From contig NZ_FMCH01000475.1 of the NCBI RefSeq assembly GCF_900091855.1, positions 1-33,742 on the forward strand: a DNA stretch of 33,742 nt. The letters run 5' to 3'. Below the pieces are notes generated by a model, which saw only the letters and a list, made by a program, of their open reading frames with translations, was not told the DNA's origin and ran no database searches. This document shows, one piece after another, positions 7,316 to 15,700 of this stretch. Positions within the stretch are counted from its first letter, which is position 1. The number at the start of each line of letters is the position of its first letter. Both the position numbers and the translations under genes were made by a program. The DNA comes from Streptomyces sp. DvalAA-14. Lineage in GTDB: Bacteria > Actinomycetota > Actinomycetes > Streptomycetales > Streptomycetaceae.

Positions 7316-7825
7316 GTGCGCACGGCGCAGACACAGGCTTATCTGGAGTTTTCCGCCGCACGGGCCGGGCATCTCTTCCGCTCGGCCTGCCTGCTGGCCA
7401 GCGGTGACACCCATCTTGCCGAGGACCTCGTACAGGAGACCCTCGGGCGGATGTACGTGGTGTGGGGCCGGATCGCGAAGGTCGACAATCCGGCGGCGTA
7501 CGCGCAGACCGTGCTGGTGCGCGCGTTCCTCACCCATCGGCGGCGCAGCAGCAGCCGGGAGTCGCCCAGCGCGGAGCTGCCCGACCGGCTGGCCGGCGCG
7601 GGCGGTGACACCCTCCTGCGCGTCACGCTGCTCACGGCCCTGGCCGAACTGGGCCCGAAGGACCGGGCGGTGCTGGTGCTGCGCTACTGGGAGGACCGGA
7701 GCATCGAGGAGACCGCCGAGGTGCTCCAGACCAGCGCGGGCGCGGTGCGCACCCGGTCGGTGCGTGCGCTGAGCCGGCTGCGCGCCGAACTCGGCGGCTC
7801 CCTGCGCGATCTTGCCGGACAGTGA
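7316..7825 (+). CDS. RNA polymerase sigma factor, SigE (ECF) family
   Basis: A 169-residue ECF sigma factor with only regions 2 and 4. Region 2: FRSACLLASGDTHLAEDLVQETLGRMYVVWGRI and NPAAYAQTVLVRAFLTHRRR. Region 4: ALAELGPKDRAVLVLRYWEDRSIEETAEVLQTSAGAVRTRSVRALSRLR. The N-terminal RTAQTQAYLEFSAAR is typical of the actinobacterial SigE (SigE70) family. GTG at 7316 was chosen because AGGGGG lies 5-6 bases upstream and homologues begin near here; an in-frame GTG at 7289 has no usable spacing. It recruits RNA polymerase to a small regulon. Upstream, GTAAC at 7256-7260 and CGTC at 7279-7282 resemble an ECF promoter, hinting at autoregulation, though the spacing is imperfect. The next gene probably encodes its membrane partner. 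Confidence 0.9.
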   Translation: MRTAQTQAYLEFSAARAGHLFRSACLLASGDTHLAEDLVQETLGRMYVVWGRIAKVDNPAAYAQTVLVRAFLTHRRRSSSRESPSAELPDRLAGAGGDTLLRVTLLTALAELGPKDRAVLVLRYWEDRSIEETAEVLQTSAGAVRTRSVRALSRLRAELGGSLRDLAGQ

Positions 7826-7996
7826 CGCCCCCGCTCTGCCCCTGCCCCTGACCGTTCCGGCCCGTTTGCCTCTGACCTTCCGATCCCTCGGCCCCTGGCC
7901 TTCCGACCCCGGCGGGGATCCTGCTCGGCACGCGACGTGACGTCCCCTCCGACCTACCCCACCATGACCCACCGACCCGCGAGAGGGTGGTTTTCC

Positions 7997-8794
7997 ATGC
8001 CCATCGAGACCGACGACGGCAATTCCTCCGAACCCCTGGACCTCTTCGGCGATCAGTTCGGCCGGGCCCTGCGCCACACCGCCGATGCCTTCCAGCCCGA
8101 CGGCCGCCCGCTGGTGGCCGGTGGGCACACCCGTGGCCGCAGGCTGCGCCGCCGCCGGACCGCCGTCGTCACGGCCGGCGTCGCGGTGGTCGCCCTGGCC
8201 GGAGCCGGCGGCGGACTGGCCGCCGGGATCGGCGGGACCGCGCACGGGCAGCACCGCAGCCAGGTCGCCGCGCCCCCCGCACCGGTCCACCGCCCCAGCG
8301 CCAGCCCCACCCCGACCGGCAAGCCCGCACTCACCGGTCAGCAGGTGGCCGGCATCTTCCTCTCGCTGCTGCCCAAGGCCAAGATCTCGGGTGTGGTCAG
8401 CCGCGGCACCGAGGACGGCATTCCGTACGTCCACGTGGTCTACGACGACGGCCTCGGTCCGGCGGCGGTGGAGGTCTCCATCGGCATGCAGGAGGCGGAG
8501 CAGTGCCCGGCGCACCCGGCGCCCGGGACCTCCTGCGGCGTGATCCACACGCGGGGCGGCGACGTGACGGTCCTGAAGGGATACGAGTACCCCGACCACC
8601 GGGCGGACACCAAGGACTGGGTCGCCTCCTACCCCAGGCCGAACGGCGCCGTCGTCGAGATCAGCGAGTGGAACGCCCCGCAGGAGAAGGACGCCCCGGT
8701 CACCCGGCCGACCCCGCCCCTGTCGGCCAAGCAGTTGGCCTCGATCGTGACGAGCCCGCGGTGGCAGCGGGTGATCGACGCGTTGCCGCAGTGA
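7997..8794 (+). CDS. Single-pass membrane protein, probable partner or anti-sigma of the SigE-family factor
   Basis: A 265-residue protein with a cytoplasmic N-terminus of about 50 residues (LDLFGDQFGRALRHTADAFQPDG), an Arg-rich stop RRLRRRRT, one transmembrane helix at about 55-78, a Pro/Ser/Thr linker, and an exported C-terminal domain of about 150 residues that contains two Cys likely to pair (EQCPAHPAPGTSCG). Actinobacterial SigE-family genes are commonly followed by such a protein; a role in sequestering or signalling to the sigma factor is inferred from order and topology, since no canonical zinc-binding anti-sigma motif (HxxxCxxC) is present. Start: ATG at 7997 after GGGTGG; upstream in-frame starts lack a ribosome site. 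The gap of 171 bases from the sigma gene allows a separate promoter. Confidence 0.72.
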   Translation: MPIETDDGNSSEPLDLFGDQFGRALRHTADAFQPDGRPLVAGGHTRGRRLRRRRTAVVTAGVAVVALAGAGGGLAAGIGGTAHGQHRSQVAAPPAPVHRPSASPTPTGKPALTGQQVAGIFLSLLPKAKISGVVSRGTEDGIPYVHVVYDDGLGPAAVEVSIGMQEAEQCPAHPAPGTSCGVIHTRGGDVTVLKGYEYPDHRADTKDWVASYPRPNGAVVEISEWNAPQEKDAPVTRPTPPLSAKQLASIVTSPRWQRVIDALPQ

Positions 8795-8835
8795 CGCGGT
8801 CGGTCGGCACGACCGGACCGGCCGGCCCGCGGCCG

Positions 8836-8880
8836 GTCAACCCACGGGTTGACGGCCGCGGCCAACCCCGCGGTCAACCC
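8836..8880. promoter_or_regulatory. GTCAACCC inverted/direct repeat array
   Basis: GTCAACCC at 8836-8843 faces GGGTTGAC at 8846-8853, a perfect 8-base inverted repeat with a 2-base centre. A variant, GCCAACCC, follows at 8861-8868 and another exact GTCAACCC at 8873-8880. Four copies of one octamer within 45 bases, ending 44 bases before the GTG of the next gene, look like a binding site for a dimeric regulator with an accessory half-pair. The TTGACG within the array (8849-8854) could also be a -35 box, but no convincing -10 follows at the right distance. The regulator is unknown; the response regulator encoded downstream is a candidate. Confidence 0.5.
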
Positions 8881-8924
8881 TGGAGCCGACGCCGCGAGCC
8901 GGCGCGCCGGGCAAGCTCAGGGGC

Positions 8925-9440
8925 GTGACGACAACTGATTACCTCATCTCCGCAGCCCTGGTCCTCCTGGTCGTCCCGCAGATCCGCGGGACGCGCCAGA
9001 CCCTGCACAACGCGCTGTTTCCGGTGGTCGCCGTGGTCGCCGCTGCCGCGTACTACCTCACCTCCTTTCCCACCCAGGGCCACGACGTAGGGCTCGACGT
9101 CATCGGTGTCGTCGCCGGCGCCGTACTGGGCGTGGCCTGCGGCGCGGCCACCCGGCTGAGCCGGGCGTCGGACGGCGTCGCGGTGGCGAAGGCGGGAGTG
9201 CTCGCCGCGGGCCTGTGGATCGTCGGCATGGCCTCGCGTACCGGGTTCGAGTACTGGGCCACGCACAGCGGCTCGCACGCCGTCGCCCGGTTCAGCCGCG
9301 ACAACCTGATCACCGGTTCCGACGCGTGGACCACCGGGCTGCTGCTGATGGCCCTGGCCCAGGTCCTGTGCCGGCTCGCGGTGGTGCGCGTCCGGGCCCA
9401 CCAGGTCTCCGCGACCGGCCCCGTGCCGGCCCGTGCCTGA
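8925..9440 (+). CDS. Multi-pass membrane protein of unknown function
   Basis: A 171-residue membrane protein with about five hydrophobic segments: YLISAALVLLVVPQI, ALFPVVAVVAAAAYYL, VIGVVAGAVLGVACGAA, AGVLAAGLWIVGMA and WTTGLLLMALAQVLCRLAVV. The conserved-looking stretch ends VPQIRGTRQTLHNALFP. It is reminiscent of small DUF1453/CcdC-like proteins, an impression that I cannot confirm. GTG at 8925 follows CAGGGGC. It precedes a two-component system in the same direction by 160 bases and has its own operator-like repeat array upstream, so it may be a target or accessory sensor of that system. Confidence 0.75.
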   Translation: MTTTDYLISAALVLLVVPQIRGTRQTLHNALFPVVAVVAAAAYYLTSFPTQGHDVGLDVIGVVAGAVLGVACGAATRLSRASDGVAVAKAGVLAAGLWIVGMASRTGFEYWATHSGSHAVARFSRDNLITGSDAWTTGLLLMALAQVLCRLAVVRVRAHQVSATGPVPARA

Positions 9441-9562
9441 CCCGGTGGGAGCGGCCGGACCGCGCGGGCGGCGCGCGGTCCGCCCACCGGTTCCCGCACC
9501 GGTCCGTGCACTGCTGCGCGCACCGTCCCGGAGCCGGAGCGCCGGACCCGGGACGGGACCCG

Positions 9563-9593
9563 TTGGCCCGGCCTCGCTCCACCCTCCTATCCT
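9563..9593 (+). promoter_or_regulatory. Putative leaderless promoter of the histidine kinase gene
   Basis: TATCCT at 9588-9593 lies exactly 7 bases before the ATG at 9601, and no Shine-Dalgarno precedes that ATG, so transcription probably starts at the start codon. TTGGCC at 9563-9568 is a possible -35, but its 19-base spacing is long, so the call is weak. Confidence 0.35.
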
Positions 9594-9600
9594 TCAGCAC

Positions 9601-10824
9601 ATGACGGACGCCGCGGACGGCCCATCCATCCCGGTCAGCCCGCGGGTGGCCACGGCGCTGGCGCACGCCCGGGACCGGCGCGAGCGCAGGGCCCGACGGC
9701 TGCTGCCCGTGCTGTGGGGCGTGCTGGCCGCCGTCGCCGCCCAGTCCCTGACCTCCCACCCCGCACCCGGCGCGAGCGGGGTACACCTGGCGGTCGCCCT
9801 GGTGCTCGCCGGCTGCCTGCTGCCGCTGGCCGTTGTCGCCTCGGGCCGGTGGCAGCTGACCGCGCCCCTGCCCTGCGTCGTCTACTGCCTGCTGGTCGGC
9901 GGTTTCGGCCTGGCGCTCGGCATCCTGCAACCCGGCACCATGTCCACCCTGCCGCCCGCGGTGGGGGTGATGACGGCCTTCCTCGTCCTGCGCCCGCCGC
10001 CGGCCTTCGCGCTCAGCGGCGTCCTGACCGGCGCGCTGGTCGTCACCGCCGTGGCCGGCACGGACGGCGGCTTCGTCAACGTGGCCAGCCAGCTGCTGTT
10101 CTGCGCGGTCCTGGCCCTCATGGCCGTCAGCATCCGGCAGGCCGGGGACAACGAGATCCGCGCGGAGCTGCTCCTCGCCCAGCTGGAGGACGCCCGGGAG
10201 GCGGAGGCGCTGGCCGCGGCGCTGGCCGAGCGCACCCGCATCGCGCAGGACCTGCACGACGTCCTCGCCCAGACGCTGTCCGGACTGGCCATCCAGGTGC
10301 AGGCCGCCCGCCTGATGGCCCGGCGCCAGGAGGCCGGCCAGGACCTGCGCGAGCTGCTGGACCGGGCCGCGAAACTGGTCAAGGACGGCCTGGGCGAGGC
10401 GCGCCGGGCGGTGGGAGTGCTGCGCGGGGACAAGCTGCCCTCCCTGGAGCGCCTGCCCGAGCTGGTCGAGCGCTACCGCACCGACATGGAACTCGACGTC
10501 CGCATGATCGTCAGCGGGACCCGGCGCGCGCTGCCCGCCGACGCGGGCCAGGCGCTGTACCGCGGCGCGCAGGAGGCGCTGACCAACGTCGCACGCTACG
10601 CACGCGGCGCCCGTACCACCGTGACCCTCTGCTACGCACCGCAGGCCACCACCTTGACCGTCGAGGACCTGCGCGAGGGCCCCGGCCCCGCCCCGGCAGC
10701 CCTCGCCGTCGGCTCGGGCCTGGGCCTGACCGGCATGCGCGAGCGGCTGAACGCGGTCGGCGGCAACGCCAGCGCCGGGCCGACCGAACGCGGATGGACG
10801 GTACGGATGGTGCTGCCGGTATGA
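9601..10824 (+). CDS. NarL-type two-component sensor histidine kinase
   Basis: A 407-residue membrane histidine kinase. Residues about 33-178 hold five or six hydrophobic helices with short loops, so the signal is probably sensed in or at the membrane. A coiled-coil linker (EIRAELLLAQLEDAREAEALAAAL) leads to the HisKA_3 box RTRIAQDLHDVLAQTLSGL with phospho-acceptor His219. The HATPase domain has the N-box QEALTNVARYA (Asn329) and the G-box GSGLGLTGMRERL; the usual DxGxG loop is altered to EDLREGPG. Its stop overlaps the response-regulator start (ATGA), so the two form one operon and a cognate pair. The message may be leaderless. The stimulus is unknown. Confidence 0.92.
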   Translation: MTDAADGPSIPVSPRVATALAHARDRRERRARRLLPVLWGVLAAVAAQSLTSHPAPGASGVHLAVALVLAGCLLPLAVVASGRWQLTAPLPCVVYCLLVGGFGLALGILQPGTMSTLPPAVGVMTAFLVLRPPPAFALSGVLTGALVVTAVAGTDGGFVNVASQLLFCAVLALMAVSIRQAGDNEIRAELLLAQLEDAREAEALAAALAERTRIAQDLHDVLAQTLSGLAIQVQAARLMARRQEAGQDLRELLDRAAKLVKDGLGEARRAVGVLRGDKLPSLERLPELVERYRTDMELDVRMIVSGTRRALPADAGQALYRGAQEALTNVARYARGARTTVTLCYAPQATTLTVEDLREGPGPAPAALAVGSGLGLTGMRERLNAVGGNASAGPTERGWTVRMVLPV

Positions 10825-11543
10825 CGCCGCCCGAACCGGCGAGTCCGGACGGCACGAGGATCAGGGTCCTGATCGCGGACGACCAGCGCGTCGTACGCGA
10901 CGGACTGGTGCTGCTGATCGGCATGCTGGACGGCATCGAGGTCGTCGGCGCGGCCAGCAACGGGTCCGAAGCGGTGGAACTCGCCGAGCGGTTGCGCCCC
11001 GACGTGGTGCTGATGGACCTGAACATGCCCGTCCTGGACGGCGTCGCGGCGACCGCGCTCCTGCGCGAACGGCTCCCGGACCTGCCGGTCCTGGTGCTGA
11101 CCACCTACGCCGACGACGACTCGGTCTTCCCCGCGCTGCGGGCCGGCGCGCGCGGCTATCTGACCAAGGACGCGGACGACGAGCAGGTGGAGACCGCGAT
11201 CCACAACCTGCACCGCGGCCGCACCTGGCTCGACCCGGTCGTCCAGGCCCGCCTCGTGGCCACCATCCAGCCCGGCGGCACCGCCCCGGCGGGCGCGTCC
11301 CGCCCCCAGGAGGCCGGGGAGCGGGCCAGCGGTCCGGGGCCCGACGACCTGACCCCGCGCGAGGCCGAAGTGCTCACCCTCATCGCCGAGGGCCTGTCCA
11401 ACGCCCAGATCTGCGCCCGGCTCGTGGTCAGCCCGGCCACCGTCAAGACGCACATCAACCGGATCTTCGCGAAGATCGGCGTCAACGACCGCGCCCAGGC
11501 CGTGCGCTACGCCTACCGCAACCACCTGACCGACCCGTCCTGA
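10821..11543 (+). CDS. NarL/FixJ-family response regulator
   Basis: A 240-residue transcription factor phosphorylated by the kinase encoded immediately upstream. The receiver domain (13-130) has the acidic pair Asp20/Asp21, phospho-acceptor Asp66 in VVLMDLNMP, Thr in VLVLTTY and Lys116 in GYLTKD. A Gly/Pro/Ala linker (about 152-172) separates it from a LuxR-type helix-turn-helix: DLTPREAEVLTLIAEGLSNAQICARL and VSPATVKTHINRIFAKIGVNDRAQAV. The start ATG overlaps the kinase stop by 4 bases. Candidate nearby targets are the membrane protein gene at 8925, with its GTCAACCC array, and the secreted protein gene at 11673; neither link is shown directly. Confidence 0.94.
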   Translation: MTPPEPASPDGTRIRVLIADDQRVVRDGLVLLIGMLDGIEVVGAASNGSEAVELAERLRPDVVLMDLNMPVLDGVAATALLRERLPDLPVLVLTTYADDDSVFPALRAGARGYLTKDADDEQVETAIHNLHRGRTWLDPVVQARLVATIQPGGTAPAGASRPQEAGERASGPGPDDLTPREAEVLTLIAEGLSNAQICARLVVSPATVKTHINRIFAKIGVNDRAQAVRYAYRNHLTDPS

Positions 11544-11672
11544 ACCACGCGCGGACCGCGGGTCCACCCGGCCCGACGCACGCCGGGAACCGCGGTCGGT
11601 TCCGGACACGTGTACCCGGTCGGCAGGACGTTCCCGCGAGCTCGCGGGCGCCGCACCAAGGGGGAGAGCACA

Positions 11673-12698
11673 GTGGCACGAGGACCGATCTTTTCGCCGA
11701 GCAGACGCAGACACGCGGCCGACCGAAGCGGTACGGGTACGCCGGAAACAGCCCGGACGGCCCGTACGGCCCGGACGACCCGTACGGTCCGGACCGGGCG
11801 CACCGTCCGCGGGCGCCGGACGCCCGGCGCCACCCGCCGCACCCTCCGTACCCGGCTCGCCGCCGGCGCCATGGCGCTGCTGGGCACCATGGGCCTGGCC
11901 CTGGCCGGCGCGGCCCCGGCGCACGCCGGCCTCGACGGACCCCTGTCCACCGCCAGTGACCAGCACTGCGTGACCGATGTCGCGCACGCGGGGGGCTTCA
12001 CCCTGCTCGAACCGACCGACCGCGTGACGGTCAGCGTGGAAGCGGCCGGGCACGACCCGGCGGACCACTGGGTCTGGCTCGAGTACAGCGTGCCCGGCTC
12101 CGTCAACCCCACCAAGGTCGTGGGCCACTTCGACCCCGACCGGCACAATGTCTTCTTCACCTTCGACATCCCGTACCCGGCCACCGGCAGCGACCTGGTC
12201 TACACCTCGAACGTGATCTACGCCGACGGCACCAGCTTCAGCGACCACTTCGACGACCCGCTGCTCAACTGCACCCAGAGCCCCGCGCCCCAGCCGGACT
12301 TCAGCGTATGGAGCAACTTCGAGGCGACCTCGTTCGCCCAGACCTGCGGCGTCACCCGGCCGACGATCATCAAGGGCATGCTGATCCACCCCGGGGTGCC
12401 GTACGACCTGGTGACGGTGAATGTGGCGGCCGGCGCGCCGTACGACTGGAGCACGGTGGCCAACGACACGTTCTGGACGGGCTACTGGATCCGCGGCAGC
12501 GACCCGAACGACCCGGCACCCACCTACATCCCCGGCACCACCGGTGCCTTCGGCCCGATCGGCGCCCCCGTCACGGTGAGCTTCACCATCCTCGACCCGC
12601 CGCACACCGGTGAGCTCAACATCCTGACCAGCACCCGCAGTTCCGACGGCTGGAACCGCACCGAGCCCTCCCAGAGCTGGGCCGCCATGGCCTGCTGA
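11673..12698 (+). CDS. Secreted two-domain protein of unknown function
   Basis: A 341-residue exported protein. GTG at 11673 follows GGGGGAG. The signal peptide is odd: about 60 N-terminal residues, including an Arg-Thr repeat stretch (28-62, RTARTARTTRTVRTGRTV), precede the hydrophobic core MALLGTMGLALAGAAP, with cleavage expected after AHA at residue 85. No alternative ATG/GTG start exists between the repeat and the core that keeps a charged N-region. The mature part looks like two similar halves of about 105-130 residues, each opened and closed by one Cys (QHC...LNC and QTC...MAC), suggesting two disulfide-locked beta-sandwich domains. No catalytic motif is recognised. It follows the two-component operon by 130 bases in the same direction and converges on the STAND gene. 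Confidence 0.75.
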   Translation: MARGPIFSPSRRRHAADRSGTGTPETARTARTARTTRTVRTGRTVRGRRTPGATRRTLRTRLAAGAMALLGTMGLALAGAAPAHAGLDGPLSTASDQHCVTDVAHAGGFTLLEPTDRVTVSVEAAGHDPADHWVWLEYSVPGSVNPTKVVGHFDPDRHNVFFTFDIPYPATGSDLVYTSNVIYADGTSFSDHFDDPLLNCTQSPAPQPDFSVWSNFEATSFAQTCGVTRPTIIKGMLIHPGVPYDLVTVNVAAGAPYDWSTVANDTFWTGYWIRGSDPNDPAPTYIPGTTGAFGPIGAPVTVSFTILDPPHTGELNILTSTRSSDGWNRTEPSQSWAAMAC

Positions 12699-12740
12699 GC
12701 CGCGGCCGGCGGAGCACGGTGCGCGCCGGAGGCTCCGGAC

Positions 12741-15700
12741 TCAGCCGCCGGCGCTGCCGGCCGAGGGGAGCACAGCGGCGCCGCCGTGGGCCAGCAGTTC
12801 CGGCCAGGGGCCACCGCAACGGGTTCGGGCGTGGATACGCAGCCGGTTGCCGACCGACTGCCGCAGGACGGAGTGGATGTCCTGGCGCTGCGCCAGTTCC
12901 TGGAACCACGCGGGCGGATCCGACAGGGAGGACTCCAGCAGCTGGGCGAACACCTCCACCGCCCGCCGGGCGATCGCGACGTCGGCGGTGACCAAGTCCG
13001 TCATCAGGTCTCTGCGGCCGGTCGGACCGAGTCGCTCCAGCAGGGTCCGCAGGGGCGCCCCCCAGCGATTGGCGATCTCCCGTTTCGGCTTCAGCACCCG
13101 CGGGTCGTAGGCGTGCAGCGCCCGGGAGATCCGCAGCACCAGACGGGCGGCGTCCGGCGGGTCGACCAGAGCCGTCCTTTCGATCAGCCGTCCCAGTTCA
13201 CGAATGTCCTCGGTCACCAGCGGGCCCTCGTCGGCGGTGGCGGGCACGACGAGCGGGACGAGAAGGTCGGCGGTGGCCCGCCGCCCGGCGGGGTCTTCGA
13301 CAGCGGAGAGCCGGCACAGCGCGACGGTCAGGACGGAGCGGGCGAAGGCGGACGAGTCCTCTGCCTTCTCCGCGGCCGGACCGGCTGCGTCTGCTGAACG
13401 AGGGGTGTCCGCCAGGTCGGACAGGATCTCGACCAGCGGTCCCGCGTCAACCATGCTCCAGCGGTCCGCGATGATCGCCGAGCGGACCAGTTCGAGGAGC
13501 GCGATCCGCAGCGGATACCCGGGCCCGGCGCGCAGTTCGTCGACAACGTCCGCGATCCGCGGCGCCGGCCAGCCGGTGCGGTCGATCATGGCGCGGATCA
13601 ACCGGTAGCCCTGCCTGCGGCGTTCGGCTGCCCCGCTGACCAATCGGTCGGCCAGGCCGCGCAGTCCGGCGTCGTGGGAAGGCGGCAGAACGTGCCCGCA
13701 CGCGGCGGCGGCCTCCAGCGCCGCGACCAGGAAGTCGGTCTCCTCGGTGAGCACCGCCTCCTCGGCGAAATACTCCAACATCTCGGGGTGATCCGCGAGG
13801 TGATCGAAAAAGGCGTCGCGGAACGATCCCTGCACCCTTTTCTCCGTGGCGGCATGCGTTGGTCCGTCATTCGCCCACCGGTGCAGCGCCTGTCGCGCCC
13901 CGGGATGTCCCGCCGCGACCGCGGCCACCGTCAGCCGGGCGAGTCCGTCGGCGCTCAGCCATGCCTCCGGCCCGGAATCGTCCGGGAGCAGCGCCAGCAG
14001 CCGGCCGGCCTGCGGGCGGGCTCGGACGACACCTTCCAGGAACCACGCGGGCCGGGTCCGGCGGCCGTCCTCGTACGCGGGTGCGGGCAGCCGGCCCAGC
14101 GCCTCCCGGCAGGCGGTGTCCAGCAACCTGGCGAAGGGTGAAGCATCCGGGTCGGCAGCCCGGCCTTCGTTCTCGTAGGCACCGGCCATGACCGGGACGA
14201 CCACCATGTCCAGCGCGGCGCTCTGCGGGCCCGGCAGAGCCAAGGCGAACAGCGACTCGACGACCTGTTCGGCGGGTCCTTGTTCAAGGGTGCCGGCGAG
14301 CACACCGGCGCCGTAGAGCCGGGCCAGGGCCGCCGGGCTGTCCGTCGCGCCGGAGACGGCACCGAGTACCAGGGACAGGCGCCGCTCCGGCGGGCACCCG
14401 GTCAGCGTGCTGGCCCACAGGCTGCCGAATGCGTGTTCCAGCGGTACGAGTTTCTTGTCCCGCCCGCTGCCGCGCTTATCCAGCAGAGCCCCGAACCGGG
14501 CAGCCGCCAGCGAGCGCGCCCGGGCCGCTGCCACCGGGTCGTCGATGCGGGCTGCCTCCTCGGACGCCGCCCGTACCAGGTCGGCCAGGCCGGCGTGCAC
14601 CCTGGCGGCACTGAACAGTGCCCAGAACCGCTCCATCCGGTCCAAGGCCCAGGTGACGTCGTGCCGGAACAGGACGCGCAGGATCCGCAGGTAGAGATGG
14701 TCGTGGGCGCGCAGGTCCTGCGGCAGCCAGGTCAGCAGCCAGCCCACGCAGTCCAGGTCGTCGGACAGGTGGAGGGCCGCGCTGGGATCGTGGTGTGCCA
14801 GACGGCACAAGGACTCCAGGAGTTGGACACGGACCGGCCGTTCGCCCGGATCCGCCTCGGCGCCGCGCCGCCAGACCTCCGTCAGATCCTCGGTCCAGCG
14901 CCGTGCGTCGCGGTGCCGGCGGCCGGGGAGGACCACAAGGAAGCGCTTGACCGGCTCGGCGGACAGCGTCCGCAGCCGGTCCCGGGCGGGGCCGACGGCC
15001 GGTCCCGGGGCGCGGAGCTGCGCGTACAGCTCCAGCCCGAGCGCCTCCGTGCGGTCGTCGCGCAGAAGCGGCAGCAGCAGCTCGTCCGCCCTGCCGGGTG
15101 CCTCCCGGGGCACCAACTGGCCGGCCACCGCGGCCAGTACCAGGTCGGTCGGATGTGCCAGGATGCGCTCGATCAATTCGCCGCCCCGGCCGCTCGTACG
15201 CAGCCAGTCGGCGGCCATGTACTCGAAGAAGGTCTGGTGGAAGAACCGGACCCGGGTGGTGCCGGGGATGGTGGCGGTGACCCCGCGGCGTTCGAGCTCC
15301 CGCAGATCCCCGAGCACACTCTTCCAGGACCGGTCGGGCAGCAGCTCCTCCAGATGGTGCTCGGCGGCGGGCAGGTCCATTTCCAGTTCGTTGGCGGCGA
15401 GCATGTAGCGGGCCAGCGCCTGGGCGACCGGTCGCAGGTCGCGGGCGGCCGGCGACCCGGCCGGGGGATCTTCCTGCTCGGCCCGCGCGTCCTGCTCGAC
15501 GCGCCTGCGCCTGACCCGGTCGTACAGTGACGCGACGTCGATGTCCCGTACCGGCGGATCGGGGGTGTAGACGTCGAACAGCAGCCGCAAGGTCAGCGGG
15601 GAGTCGCACACCTCACGCAGCGGCAGATCCTGGTAGACGGCCCCCATGATGCGGGCCTCCAGAGCCTGCGCCGCACCGGGCCCGTCGACGGCCCTGCGGC

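Noticed and set aside
7098..8599. Extension of the monooxygenase frame upstream to 8599
   Set aside because: The same frame stays open by GC bias only; it runs opposite the sigma factor gene. The ribosome site and family start fix the gene start at 6766.
9714..11543. 609-codon ORF suggesting a fusion of histidine kinase and response regulator
   Set aside because: The N-terminal 370 residues are a shadow frame of the kinase; the response regulator starts at the ATGA overlap at 10821.
12726..12738. CCGGAGGCTCCGG palindrome between convergent genes as a terminator
   Set aside because: The loop would be too small for the full stem and only four pairs remain with a normal loop; too weak to call.
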